Shown here in pieces: positions 10,387-19,444 of a DNA stretch of 64,000 bases. The position numbers were made by a program, and so were the translations under genes. The notes under the pieces are model-generated. The model searched no databases, was not told where the DNA came from, and saw nothing but the letters and a program-made list of their open reading frames with translations. Each line of letters opens with the position of its first letter. Within the stretch, counting starts at the first letter, position 1. Origin of the DNA: an uncultured Gelidibacter sp. Its GTDB lineage: Bacteria > Bacteroidota > Bacteroidia > Flavobacteriales > Flavobacteriaceae. The stretch is taken from positions 248,001 to 312,000 of the forward strand of contig NZ_CANMTE010000003.1 of assembly GCF_947500795.1 (NCBI RefSeq). Reading direction: 5' to 3'.

Positions 10387-10824
10387 TTATTTTTTTATGG
10401 ATTTCAATTGATTATAATAAAAGGCAGGCAGCAGCAAAAGCAATAGTAATGGCTGGATTAAGAACCTTCTAATATTGAAGAAAATGTAGTAATCTTCCTT
10501 TTTAGGATTAATTACAAAATATAAGTATAAGGATAAAAGGATGAAAAACGCTACTGTATATAGTAGTCCTGAAAACTTGACCACACTCCTATCTTTAAAA
10601 AAGATGAACAGTATTCCTAATGAAATTATAGAATTCAAAAAATAACGCAGAGTTGTAAAGAGCGTTAATTTTAAAACCTCACGACGCGGATTATCAATAT
10701 AGAGGTAATCGTTCTTAAAAAATGTGAGATAAGGATCATAGAACAATTCGTTCTCAAAAGCACGTATCAGAATTAACATTCCAAACAGCACAATTAGCAA
10801 TACCAATTTTACAATATTAGTCAT
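10387..10824 (-). CDS. exosortase F system-associated membrane protein
   Basis: Integral membrane protein of 145 residues with about four hydrophobic segments (about 5-22, 55-75, 85-110, 125-140). It overlaps the end of xrtF by eight bases and so is translationally coupled to it. Position, length and the motif RAFENELFYDPYLTFFKNDY match the small protein that accompanies exosortase F in flavobacteria (TIGR04127-type). Its job is not established; it may be a partner or regulator of the exosortase. Confidence 0.85.
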   Translation of the reverse strand: MTNIVKLVLLIVLFGMLILIRAFENELFYDPYLTFFKNDYLYIDNPRREVLKLTLFTTLRYFLNSIISLGILFIFFKDRSVVKFSGLLYTVAFFILLSLYLYFVINPKKEDYYIFFNIRRFLIQPLLLLLLLPAFYYNQLKSIKK

Positions 10825-11365
10825 TTGCTCTTGTTAAATTTGAAAACCTATTCACCCAAAACATCCATAATAAAAATACCATTCCATAAATAATCAGCGG
10901 AAATACAATGGTATGCAATTCTTCACTTCGCCATGGATAATGGTATAATCCCATGGACAAAATCACAATTCTAAAAAGATTAACCACGTACAGGAAAACA
11001 CTTCCTGCCAGAATATAAAAGAATGTTGTTTTTAATTTTCCCGCAAATGCGATTATAAATGAAGCGAACAAAATAATTACACTGACTGAATTACAACCTT
11101 CCACAACGCGTGCAACATACTTATTGTTAATGATCAATTTCATAGACGGTTCGTCAGGGTGCTTCTCTATTACAGAATCATAGCCTAAGTTCCCTAATAA
11201 CACATCCGTTTGTTGTGCCACTAAGTGTGTGAGATAATCGGGATCTCCATCAGCATTGGCATAATCCAGATAGAATTTATAAGCGAAAGTTATGGCGCCA
11301 TAAACCAATAGGAAGGTCAAGATAAACTTGATTACCGATTTGTATTTTAATAACAATTCCTTCAA
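10817..11365 (-). CDS. xrtF: exosortase family protein XrtF
   Basis: Polytopic membrane transpeptidase-like protein, 182 residues. The three catalytic-type residues of the exosortase/archaeosortase superfamily are present: Cys91 in VVEGCNSV, Arg132 in NLFRIVIL and His151 in EELHTIVFP. Exosortases are thought to cut and transfer C-terminal sorting-signal proteins to an envelope component. The start at 11365 is TTG; a TACTTTTG element (11363-11370, minus) overlaps it, so either that motif is not the promoter or translation starts at the next TTG (11356). The partner gene follows with an eight-base overlap. No target protein with a PEP-CTERM-like tail was seen in the window. Confidence 0.9.
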   Translation of the reverse strand: MKELLLKYKSVIKFILTFLLVYGAITFAYKFYLDYANADGDPDYLTHLVAQQTDVLLGNLGYDSVIEKHPDEPSMKLIINNKYVARVVEGCNSVSVIILFASFIIAFAGKLKTTFFYILAGSVFLYVVNLFRIVILSMGLYHYPWRSEELHTIVFPLIIYGMVFLLWMFWVNRFSNLTRAND

Positions 11366-11401
11366 AAGTAGCAGTTTGTATATAGCATGTTAAAAATATA
11401 T

Positions 11402-11429
11402 AAAAAGCCCAATTGAAGACGGGCTTTTT
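11402..11429. terminator. symmetric terminator-like hairpin in a divergent intergenic region
   Basis: AAAAAGCCC (11402-11410) and GGGCTTTTT (11421-11429) form a nine-base stem with T-runs on both strands. It lies between the divergently oriented xrtF and GAF genes, so it cannot simply end either of them; it may insulate or attenuate one leader. Confidence 0.6.
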
Positions 11430-11456
11430 AAATACTTTTACAAAAACTTTTAAACA

Positions 11457-11915
11457 ATGAACCTAGAGCAACTTAAACCTCAAATAACTTCCATCATTGC
11501 TAATAAAAACAACACCGTTGATGAGCGCTTGCTTTCAATTTGTGAAGTTTTGGAATCGAATGTTCCCTATTACAATTGGGTTGGATTTTATTTCAGAAAC
11601 GGCGATAAGGAAGAATTAAAATTAGGACCTTATGTTGGCGCCCCAACAGATCATACCATTATCCCCTTCGGGAAAGGAATTTGCGGCCAAGTAGCGGTGA
11701 GCAATCAAAATTTTGTAGTTCCTGATGTTTCTGCACAAGATAATTACATTGCCTGTAGTATTACGGTAAAGGCTGAAATCGTGATTCCTATTTTTGTGAA
11801 TGGTGAAAACATTGGCCAAATTGATATCGACTCTAATACGCCAGATCCTTTTACTGAAGCAGACGAACGCTTTTTAGAATTTGTATGCACTCAAGTGGCT
11901 ACAATTTTAGAGTAA
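11457..11915 (+). CDS. GAF domain protein, free-methionine-(R)-sulfoxide-reductase-like
   Basis: Single GAF domain of 152 residues similar to fRMsr (YebR/MsrC). It has the family features WVGFYF, KLGPYVG, FGKGICGQ and QIDIDS. Of the three Cys of the characterised enzymes, two are present, C76 (GICGQ) and C100 (YIACS); the first (the KIAC position) is replaced within PTDHTII. The enzyme reduces free methionine-R-sulfoxide using these cysteines and thioredoxin-type donors. Retention of the two central Cys makes activity possible. The gene stands alone between a divergent hairpin and a convergent terminator. Confidence 0.85.
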   Translation: MNLEQLKPQITSIIANKNNTVDERLLSICEVLESNVPYYNWVGFYFRNGDKEELKLGPYVGAPTDHTIIPFGKGICGQVAVSNQNFVVPDVSAQDNYIACSITVKAEIVIPIFVNGENIGQIDIDSNTPDPFTEADERFLEFVCTQVATILE

Positions 11916-11928
11916 ACTCCTAAATAGA

Positions 11929-11980
11929 AAATCCAAATTCCTACAGTTTACTTCAGCTATAGGAATTTGGATTTTTATTT
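11929..11980. terminator. bidirectional terminator between convergent genes
   Basis: Fifteen-base perfect stem AAATCCAAATTCCTA (11929-11943) with TAGGAATTTGGATTT (11960-11974), 16-base loop, followed by a long T-run on the plus strand. It lies between the GAF gene and the permease gene, which point at each other. Confidence 0.85.
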
Positions 11981-11989
11981 TTTTTTGAT

Positions 11990-13240
11990 TTACATTCCCG
12001 TTCTAATAGCTTCCACAGGATCTAATTTAGAAGCTGAGATTGCAGGAATCACTCCAGATACCAATCCGATAATGGTAGATAACATAAACCCAAGGAACAT
12101 ATTACCGGCGGAAAGCACAAATTCAAAATCGCCCGTAAATTGAGAGGCAATCAGCGACACAATCCACACAAAGAAAAGTCCCACGAGGCCACCAATTACA
12201 GCCAAAATAACGGCTTCAAACAGGAATTGGAACAGAATAAATCTATTTTTGGCTCCTAAGGATTTTTGAATTCCGATAAGATTGGTACGCTCCTTCACAC
12301 TCACGAACATAATGTTTGCAATTCCGAAGCCGCCCACCAATAAGGAGAATCCGCTAATAATCCATCCCATAATATTCATCGTACCAATAATTCCATCAAT
12401 AGCATCTGTAAATCCGGACATCTTGTTTACGAAAAAATCATCAGGTTCACCCGCTTTTAAGCCTCTATAAGCTCTAAACTTTTGCTTTAAAACACCTTCA
12501 AAAGCACCCATATCTACCCCTTTTCTAGGCTTTATAATAACGGCTCCAGGAATACCATCCACACCACCACTTTGAAAACGCCTTACAAAATTAGAAGGTA
12601 CGTACCCCTTTTCATCGGGACTTCCACCTAAGCCCATACCCATTTTTTTCATCACCCCAATAACCGTCAACTTCCTTCCATAAACTCTGATTTGTTTACC
12701 AATAGGATTCGCATTACCAAATAAATTTTCAGCAACCGAATGTCCTAAAACTATAACAGGTGCGCCATTAATGGATTCAGATTCCGAGTAGAATCGCCCT
12801 TGGTCAATTTTTATGTTTTCAATTTCGTAAATTTCGTTGGATACAGGAGTTATATCCACTCCTGCTATGGTTTCTGATCCGTATTTAACGGTTTGAGGAC
12901 TTCCAAAAATCACGTAAGCAGACGCTTCAATGTCTGGAACATTTCGTCTTATAAATTCAAAATCGTCATATTCTGTTTGTGGAAAATTATCACGTTGCCA
13001 TCGTGGAACATCTGTTGGTCCGAAGGAAAATTTGGTCAGATACATCGTGTTTTTATCCAACCCAGATAACTGATCCTGAATATTCCGATCTAAAGAATCT
13101 ACTGCGGCCAAAACAGCAATAATTGAGAAAATACCAATGGTGACGCCCAATAGAGACAAAAAGGTACGCAGCTTATTATTAGTAAGAGCATTTATAGCAA
13201 ATGAGAAACTTTCTTTAAATAAGCGTAAGTAAAGCAACAT
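11990..13240 (-). CDS. ABC transporter permease, MacB/FtsX-type
   Basis: Inner-membrane protein of 416 residues with the MacB architecture: one N-terminal transmembrane helix (about 20-45, following NALTNNKLRTFLSLLGVTIG), a large periplasmic MacB_PCD domain (about 50-250), and three C-terminal helices of an FtsX domain (about 290-315, 335-365, 380-405) ending in the typical ASKLDPVEAIRTGM. Such proteins transmit ATP hydrolysis to the periplasm for efflux or lipoprotein traffic rather than forming a substrate channel. No ATPase or membrane-fusion gene is adjacent, so its partners are encoded elsewhere. Confidence 0.93.
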   Translation of the reverse strand: MLLYLRLFKESFSFAINALTNNKLRTFLSLLGVTIGIFSIIAVLAAVDSLDRNIQDQLSGLDKNTMYLTKFSFGPTDVPRWQRDNFPQTEYDDFEFIRRNVPDIEASAYVIFGSPQTVKYGSETIAGVDITPVSNEIYEIENIKIDQGRFYSESESINGAPVIVLGHSVAENLFGNANPIGKQIRVYGRKLTVIGVMKKMGMGLGGSPDEKGYVPSNFVRRFQSGGVDGIPGAVIIKPRKGVDMGAFEGVLKQKFRAYRGLKAGEPDDFFVNKMSGFTDAIDGIIGTMNIMGWIISGFSLLVGGFGIANIMFVSVKERTNLIGIQKSLGAKNRFILFQFLFEAVILAVIGGLVGLFFVWIVSLIASQFTGDFEFVLSAGNMFLGFMLSTIIGLVSGVIPAISASKLDPVEAIRTGM

Positions 13241-13354
13241 GTGGTTTGGTTGGTTTTAAAACAATTTTAAAGATAGGACGTTCTCAACAATTTTTTGTTA
13301 CAAAAAACATAAATAAACTGCCATTCGTAACCCGAAATTGTCTCCGATAAATTG

Positions 13355-13362
13355 TACTTTTG
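13355..13362 (+). promoter_or_regulatory. -7 element TACTTTTG upstream of purH
   Basis: Exact match to the Bacteroidota -7 consensus TAnnTTTG, 83 bases before the preferred purH start. A matching -33 TTTG at the usual spacing is not evident. Confidence 0.5.
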
Positions 13363-13445
13363 CGCTTTAAAATATATAATATATCAAAATTTAATTTTTC
13401 CAACGTTTTCATTGCAAAATGAAACCAAACAAGACACACAACAAC

Positions 13446-14975
13446 ATGCACAACAAAACCATTTCATCTGCCTTAATTTCTGTTTTCAGCAAAGACGGAT
13501 TAGAACCTATCGTAAAACAATTAAACCAATTAGGAGTTACAATTTACTCCACTGGTGGCACTGAAAAATATATAAAAGATTTAGGTATTGACGTCGTTCC
13601 TGTAGAAGATGTGACTTCCTATCCTTCTATTTTAGGCGGACGTGTAAAAACCTTACACCCTAAGGTTTTTGGAGGTATTTTAAATCGTCAGAACAACGCT
13701 CAGGATGTTAAAGAATTGGAGGAGTTTGAAATTCCACAAATTGATTTGGTGATTGTAGATTTATATCCTTTTGAAAAAACAGTAGCTTCAGGCTCAAGTC
13801 ATGAAGACATCATAGAAAAAATAGACATTGGAGGAATTTCTTTAATTAGAGCAGCTGCCAAAAATTATGCAGATGTCATTTGTGTGTCATCAATGGATGA
13901 TTATAGCGAGTTTTTAGAGCTTTTAAAATCTAAAAACGGAGAAACTTCAGAGGAAGACCGTAAACGTTTTGCAGGTAAAGCGTTCAATGTTTCTTCTCAC
14001 TACGACACTGCTATTTTTAATTATTTCAATAAAGACCAAGAAGAAACCGTTTTCAAAATCAGCGAAACTAACGGAAAAGTACTTCGTTATGGGGAAAACC
14101 CACATCAAAAAGGATATTTCTATGGCGATTTTGAAGCGATGTTTACACAACTTCATGGTAAAGAATTGAGCTATAACAACCTTTTAGATGTTGATGCTGC
14201 GGTTAACTTGATGAACGAGTTTAAAGGCGAAGCACCAACTTTCGCGATATTAAAACACAACAACGCGTGTGGTTTTGCTCAAAGAGACACTTTACACCAA
14301 GCATATGTTGATGCATTAGCAGGAGATCCTGTATCTGCATTTGGTGGTATTTTAATTGCAAACACTGAAATTGACAAGGCGACGGCTGAAGAAATCCATA
14401 GCTTGTTCTGTGAAGTGGTCATCGCACCTAGTTTTTCTGCGGAAGCGCAAGAATTATTAGAAGGCAAGAAAAACAGAATCCTTTTAGTACAAAAAGATGT
14501 TGACCTTCCTCAAACCACAGTAAGAACTTGTTTGAATGGTGTTTTAGTGCAAGACAAAGACAATAAGACCGATTCTTTAACAGATTTAAGTTATACAACC
14601 AACAATAAACCGTCTAAAAACGAGTTAGAAGATTTGATATTTGCTTCTAAAATTTGCAAGCATACCAAATCTAACACCATCGTATTGGCAAAAAACAAGC
14701 AATTGTGTGCCAGTGGAACCGGACAAACAAGTCGTGTAGACGCCCTTAACCAAGCTATTCACAAAGCACAATCATTCAATTTCGATTTGAATGGTGCAGT
14801 TATGGCAAGTGACGCGTTTTTCCCATTCCCAGACTGTGTAGAGATTGCTAAGAATGCCGGTGTTACTGCTGTAATTCAACCAGGAGGCTCTATTAAAGAT
14901 GAATTGAGCATTGATTATTGTAATGAGAATAACGTAGCCATGGTATTTACTGGCACACGTCATTTTAAACACTAA
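13446..14975 (+). CDS. purH: bifunctional AICAR formyltransferase / IMP cyclohydrolase PurH
   Basis: Catalyses the last two steps of IMP synthesis. The N-terminal MGS-like cyclohydrolase domain (about 1-150) shows SALISVFSKDGLEPIV, YSTGGTEKYI and GGRVKTLHPKVFGGIL. The C-terminal AICARFT domain shows LRYGENPHQKG, the catalytic KHNNACGFA and SDAFFPFPD, and ends in FTGTRHFKH. The start at 13446 (MHNKTISSALIS) gives 509 residues and the normal family start; the longest frame from 13419 adds nine unconserved residues. It stands as a single-gene unit 167 bases before mreB. Confidence 0.97.
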   Translation: MHNKTISSALISVFSKDGLEPIVKQLNQLGVTIYSTGGTEKYIKDLGIDVVPVEDVTSYPSILGGRVKTLHPKVFGGILNRQNNAQDVKELEEFEIPQIDLVIVDLYPFEKTVASGSSHEDIIEKIDIGGISLIRAAAKNYADVICVSSMDDYSEFLELLKSKNGETSEEDRKRFAGKAFNVSSHYDTAIFNYFNKDQEETVFKISETNGKVLRYGENPHQKGYFYGDFEAMFTQLHGKELSYNNLLDVDAAVNLMNEFKGEAPTFAILKHNNACGFAQRDTLHQAYVDALAGDPVSAFGGILIANTEIDKATAEEIHSLFCEVVIAPSFSAEAQELLEGKKNRILLVQKDVDLPQTTVRTCLNGVLVQDKDNKTDSLTDLSYTTNNKPSKNELEDLIFASKICKHTKSNTIVLAKNKQLCASGTGQTSRVDALNQAIHKAQSFNFDLNGAVMASDAFFPFPDCVEIAKNAGVTAVIQPGGSIKDELSIDYCNENNVAMVFTGTRHFKH

Positions 14976-15142
14976 AACCAGTTTTTAACAGGTGTTTTAA
15001 TTCGAATAAATTTAGCTAACGCTCAACTAAAACCAAAAAAGACACGTATATAATAAAGTCGTTGATATTTATGATCTTTTATTACATTTACATCAATATT
15101 GACAAACAACCTAATATCAACCTATACAATCAATAATAGCAC

Positions 15143-16171
15143 ATGGGATTTTTTGATTTCTTAACAGAAGAAATAGCCATAGACTTAGGAACCGCAAACA
15201 CCCTAATTATCCACAACGACAAAGTTGTGGTTGATAGTCCATCGATAGTTGCAAGAGACCGAATTTCGGGCAAAATAATTGCTGTTGGCCAGGAAGCCAA
15301 CATGATGCAAGGTAAAACACACGAAAACATAAAAACAATTCGCCCATTAAAAGATGGGGTTATTGCTGATTTTGATGCTTCTGAGCAAATGATCAGTTTG
15401 TTTATCAAGAATATTCCTGCATTAAAAAAGAAACTCTTTACTCCAGCACTGCGCATGGTAGTTTGTATCCCTTCAGGAATTACTGAGGTTGAGATGCGTG
15501 CGGTAAAAGAATCTTGTGAGCGTGTTAACGGTAAAGAAGTCTATTTGATTCATGAACCGATGGCAGCAGCTATTGGTATTGGTATTGACATCATGCAACC
15601 TAAAGGGAACATGATTGTGGATATAGGTGGTGGTACAACTGAGATTGCCGTAATTGCGTTAGGTGGTATTGTTTGCGATAAATCAGTAAAGGTTGCTGGT
15701 GATGTGTTTACAAATGACATCGTTTATTATATGCGTACACAACACAACTTATATGTTGGTGAGCGTACTGCTGAGAAAATTAAAATACAAATTGGTGCTG
15801 CAACAGAAGATTTAGAGTTACCTCCAGAGGAAATGAGCGTTCAAGGACGTGATTTATTGACTGGAAAACCTAAACAAGTTCAAATTTCCTACCGTGAAAT
15901 TGCAAAGGCACTTGATAAATCTATTTTACGAATTGAGGATTCTGTAATGGAAACCTTATCACAAACGCCACCTGAATTAGCGGCGGACATCTACAATACA
16001 GGTATTTATTTAGCTGGTGGAGGTTCTATGCTTAGAGGTTTGGATAAACGTTTGTCTCAAAAGACAGATTTACCTGTGTATATTGCAGAAGATCCTTTAA
16101 GAGCAGTTGTTAGAGGAACAGGAATCGTATTGAAAAATCTTCCTAAATTCAAAAGCATATTGATTAAATAG
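15143..16171 (+). CDS. mreB: rod shape-determining actin-like protein MreB
   Basis: Bacterial actin of 342 residues that organises lateral wall synthesis. Actin-fold ATP sites are visible: phosphate 1 in IAIDLGTANTLI, phosphate 2 in MIVDIGGGTTEIAVI, and the adenosine loop in YLAGGGSMLRGLD. The hydrophobic membrane-contact start (MGFFDFLTEE) is typical. It is the first gene of a five-gene cell-wall elongation operon (mreB-mreC-mreD-mrdA-rodA) with gaps or overlaps of fewer than ten bases. Confidence 0.98.
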   Translation: MGFFDFLTEEIAIDLGTANTLIIHNDKVVVDSPSIVARDRISGKIIAVGQEANMMQGKTHENIKTIRPLKDGVIADFDASEQMISLFIKNIPALKKKLFTPALRMVVCIPSGITEVEMRAVKESCERVNGKEVYLIHEPMAAAIGIGIDIMQPKGNMIVDIGGGTTEIAVIALGGIVCDKSVKVAGDVFTNDIVYYMRTQHNLYVGERTAEKIKIQIGAATEDLELPPEEMSVQGRDLLTGKPKQVQISYREIAKALDKSILRIEDSVMETLSQTPPELAADIYNTGIYLAGGGSMLRGLDKRLSQKTDLPVYIAEDPLRAVVRGTGIVLKNLPKFKSILIK

Positions 16172-16180
16172 TAAGCCCAA

Positions 16181-17002
16181 ATGCAACAAATCATAAATTT
16201 TGTACTTCGGAACAAAACCTTCCTTGTGTTTTTGTTGCTCTTCGGCCTATCGTTGTTTTTTACGATTCAGTCGCATTCCTATCATAAAAGCAAGTTTATA
16301 AATTCTTCCAACATGGTTACCGGAAGCATTTATAAAGTAGCTAATGGAATTGGACAGTATTTCAACTTGGCAGAAGAAAACAAAGCCCTATTGGAAGAGA
16401 ATCGGATGTTGAAATCAATTGTCCATAATTTAGATATTGATACGATTAAAATCGATACCAATAACCTTAAATTCAATTCCAGCTACAAATTTAGAACTGC
16501 AGAAGTTTATAAAAACAGCTATTCTCAGACTACAAATTATTTGACCATAAATAAAGGTAAGAAGGACAGTATAAAAGTTGATTACGGAGTGATTACCTCT
16601 AAAGGAATTGTGGGGATCGTTGAAAACACGTCGCAGAATTTCTCTTCAGTAATGTCTATTTTAAATACACGAAGCCGAATTAATGCCCAATTAAAAAAGA
16701 CCAATCATATTGGTTCTTTAGTCTGGAATACGGAATCTCCTGAGTTTGCGCAATTGATTGACATTTCAAAATTCGCGCCTTTAGCTATTGGTGATACCAT
16801 TATTACTGGTGGCCAATCGACTATTTTCCCGAAAGGTGTTTTAATTGGTACGGTGAATTCCTTTAAGATTGATTCCGGTGGAGATACGTATGTTGTAAAT
16901 GTGAAATTATTTAATGACATGACGAATATTGGTCACGTATATGTGATTCAGAATTTACAAGCTGCTGAAATAAAATCGTTACAAAAACCGAAGGATGACT
17001 AA
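16181..17002 (+). CDS. mreC: rod shape-determining protein MreC
   Basis: Periplasmic scaffold of the elongasome, 273 residues. One N-terminal membrane helix (about 13-30), a coiled-coil stretch (about 60-85, NLAEENKALLEENRMLK) and a beta-barrel core (about 95-260) with GVITSKGIVGIVE, RINAQLKKTNHIGSLVW and GQSTIFPKGVLIGTV. It couples MreB and MreD to PBP2. Starts nine bases after mreB and overlaps mreD by eight. Confidence 0.95.
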   Translation: MQQIINFVLRNKTFLVFLLLFGLSLFFTIQSHSYHKSKFINSSNMVTGSIYKVANGIGQYFNLAEENKALLEENRMLKSIVHNLDIDTIKIDTNNLKFNSSYKFRTAEVYKNSYSQTTNYLTINKGKKDSIKVDYGVITSKGIVGIVENTSQNFSSVMSILNTRSRINAQLKKTNHIGSLVWNTESPEFAQLIDISKFAPLAIGDTIITGGQSTIFPKGVLIGTVNSFKIDSGGDTYVVNVKLFNDMTNIGHVYVIQNLQAAEIKSLQKPKDD

Positions 17003-17501
17003 AGTAGTATTGAACTTAGCCGTGAGGTTTGTGATTTTGGTCTTGGTGCAAGTATTGATATTTAACCATATCAATTTTATGGGGTACATCAATCCCTATA
17101 TTTACATTCTATTTATCATTCTATTTCCAGCCAATAACAACCGTACATTATTTGTGTTTTTAGCGTTTTTGCTCGGATTCTTTGTAGATGTATTTTCTGA
17201 TTCGGGAGGTGTTCATGCTGCAGCGTGTGTGACCATCGCTTATATAAGACCTATATTTTTAAAGTTTTCGTTTGGAACGGTCTACGATTATCAATCCATT
17301 AAGTTTAATCAAATTGATTTTGGTAATAAGCTGACTTATTTCTCAGCACTGATTATCATTCATCATTTTATCATGTATGCCTTAGAAATCTTTAACATTT
17401 CAAAAATACTTTTAATACTACAAAAAACGTTATTCTCGGGAATTTTCACTATCATCCTTTGTTTGATAATATCCACACTTTTTAGCCAAAAACGTAAATG
17501 A
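16995..17501 (+). CDS. mreD: rod shape-determining protein MreD
   Basis: Very hydrophobic 168-residue membrane protein with about five helices. The conserved segment LLGFFVDVFSDSGGVHAAACV is the usual MreD core. It overlaps mreC by eight bases and mrdA by four, so the three are translationally coupled. MreD assists MreC in activating PBP2/RodA. Confidence 0.92.
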   Translation: MTKVVLNLAVRFVILVLVQVLIFNHINFMGYINPYIYILFIILFPANNNRTLFVFLAFLLGFFVDVFSDSGGVHAAACVTIAYIRPIFLKFSFGTVYDYQSIKFNQIDFGNKLTYFSALIIIHHFIMYALEIFNISKILLILQKTLFSGIFTIILCLIISTLFSQKRK

Positions 17502-19441
17502 GAAAATTACTACTTATTTCAGTTATTGTTGCTGTAGGTGTTATTTTCATTGCTCGCTTATTTTATCTTCAAGTTTATAACGAAGATCCATATAGCTTGT
17601 ATGAAGACAATGCCATCAGGAAGGTATTTGACTATCCAAAACGTGGCTATATTTTTGACAGAAATGGAAAATTATTGGTAGCAAACCAGCCGTCATATGA
17701 CGTGATGTTTATACCTCGTGAAGTAAAACCATTGGACACTTTAGAGTTTTGTAACCTTTTGAAGATTACGAAAGAGGATTTTATAAAATTTTACGATAAA
17801 GCGTACCGCTATTCCCCACGATTACCTTCTGTATTTATTCCGCAACTTTCTAGAATGGAATATGCCGTTCTACAAGAAAAAATCAGAAAATATGAAGGTT
17901 TTTACATTCAAAAACGATCATTAAGAGATTACCAAACTACTATTGGCGCCAATGTTTTGGGCGATATTGGTGAAGTGAACAACTACATCATTGAAAATGA
18001 TCCGTATTACAAAAGTGGCGATTTAATTGGAAAACAAGGAGTCGAATTATCTTATGAAGAGGTTTTACGTGGTGTAAAAGGAATCAAATTTATTCAAAAG
18101 GACCGATTTAATAGAGATATTGGGCCTTATAAAGATGGTATTTATGATACCTTACCTCAACCTGGTAAAGACATCACCATTACCATTGATTCTGAGCTTC
18201 AAGAATATGGAGAGCTCCTTATGCGCCATAAACACGGTGGAATTATAGCTATTGAACCAAGTTCTGGAGAAATAATTTCAATGGTCTCAGCCCCTTCGTA
18301 CAATCCGAATTTGCTTGTGGGCAGACAGCGTTCTAGAAATTTCTCTAAGCTTTATACGGACACTATTGCAAAACCATTATTTGATAGAAGTTTAAAAGCT
18401 CAATATCCTCCAGGATCGCCTTTTAAAGTGTTGAGCGCTCTAATTGGGTTGCAGGAAAAAGTTGTAACTACTGAAGATCAATTTACTTGTAGACATGGGT
18501 ATTATTTAGGCAATAGACGATTGACAGGTTGCCATAGTCACGCAAGTCCGCTGTCCATGAATCAAGGAATTGCCCAATCTTGTAACGCTTATTTTGTAAA
18601 TGTTTACAGACGTATTATTGACAAGTATCCTAAACCTGCGGAAGGCATGGATGTTTGGAGTAATCACGTCAAGAGCTTTGGCCTTGGCGATTATTTAGGA
18701 TATGATCTTAAAATTGGAAATAAAGGTCGTATCCCAGATGCTGCTTTTTATGACAAATGGTACGGCAAAAACAGATGGTCGTCCACTTATAATATTTCGA
18801 ATTCAATTGGTCAGGGTGAGGTTGAAACAACGCCTATACAATTGGCAAATATGGTTGCCGCCATCGCCAATAGAGGATATTATTACACACCTCATATCAT
18901 CAAAAACATTGAAGGCGCACCAATTGATGAAAAATACACCACCCGTAATTACACAACGATTGATAAAGAGCATTTTGAGCCTGTAGTACAAGGGATGTTT
19001 GATGTATACAATACTGGAACTGCATATAACCTTCAAGTTCCTGGAATTGAAATTTGTGGAAAAACCGGAACAGCGGAGAATTTCATGAACATTAATGGCA
19101 AGCGTACCCAATTAACGGATCATTCGATATTTGTGGCTTTCGCACCTAAAGACAATCCTAAAATTGCCATTGCTGTATTTGTTGAAAACGGGTATTGGGG
19201 AAGTAGATTTGCTGGTCGTATTGCAAGTTTAATGATAGAAAAATATATTAAAGGCGAAGTCACGATGACCTCAATGGAAAACTGGATTTTGACCCACAGT
19301 TTGGAAGATGAATATGCAAAACCTTATTCTGGTAAAGAATTCGGCATCAACAGACAGTCTGCACTTCAAGTCATTGATAAAATTACAAAAGACACTGTCG
19401 TAAATCCTACAAGTACACGGCCATCATCATTCAATCAGTAA
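17498..19441 (+). CDS. mrdA: penicillin-binding protein 2 (peptidoglycan transpeptidase)
   Basis: Class B PBP of the elongasome, 647 residues. An N-terminal membrane anchor (about 3-22), a pedestal/dimerisation domain with RGYIFDRNGKLLV, then the transpeptidase with active-site S307 in PPGSPFK (SxxK), S361-C-N363 (SxN) and the KTGTAEN motif. The SxxK context is PPGSPFK rather than the usual PPGSTFK. It overlaps mreD by four bases and is followed by rodA after three bases, as expected for enzymes that work as a complex. Confidence 0.96.
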   Translation: MRKLLLISVIVAVGVIFIARLFYLQVYNEDPYSLYEDNAIRKVFDYPKRGYIFDRNGKLLVANQPSYDVMFIPREVKPLDTLEFCNLLKITKEDFIKFYDKAYRYSPRLPSVFIPQLSRMEYAVLQEKIRKYEGFYIQKRSLRDYQTTIGANVLGDIGEVNNYIIENDPYYKSGDLIGKQGVELSYEEVLRGVKGIKFIQKDRFNRDIGPYKDGIYDTLPQPGKDITITIDSELQEYGELLMRHKHGGIIAIEPSSGEIISMVSAPSYNPNLLVGRQRSRNFSKLYTDTIAKPLFDRSLKAQYPPGSPFKVLSALIGLQEKVVTTEDQFTCRHGYYLGNRRLTGCHSHASPLSMNQGIAQSCNAYFVNVYRRIIDKYPKPAEGMDVWSNHVKSFGLGDYLGYDLKIGNKGRIPDAAFYDKWYGKNRWSSTYNISNSIGQGEVETTPIQLANMVAAIANRGYYYTPHIIKNIEGAPIDEKYTTRNYTTIDKEHFEPVVQGMFDVYNTGTAYNLQVPGIEICGKTGTAENFMNINGKRTQLTDHSIFVAFAPKDNPKIAIAVFVENGYWGSRFAGRIASLMIEKYIKGEVTMTSMENWILTHSLEDEYAKPYSGKEFGINRQSALQVIDKITKDTVVNPTSTRPSSFNQ

Positions 19442-19444
19442 TTA

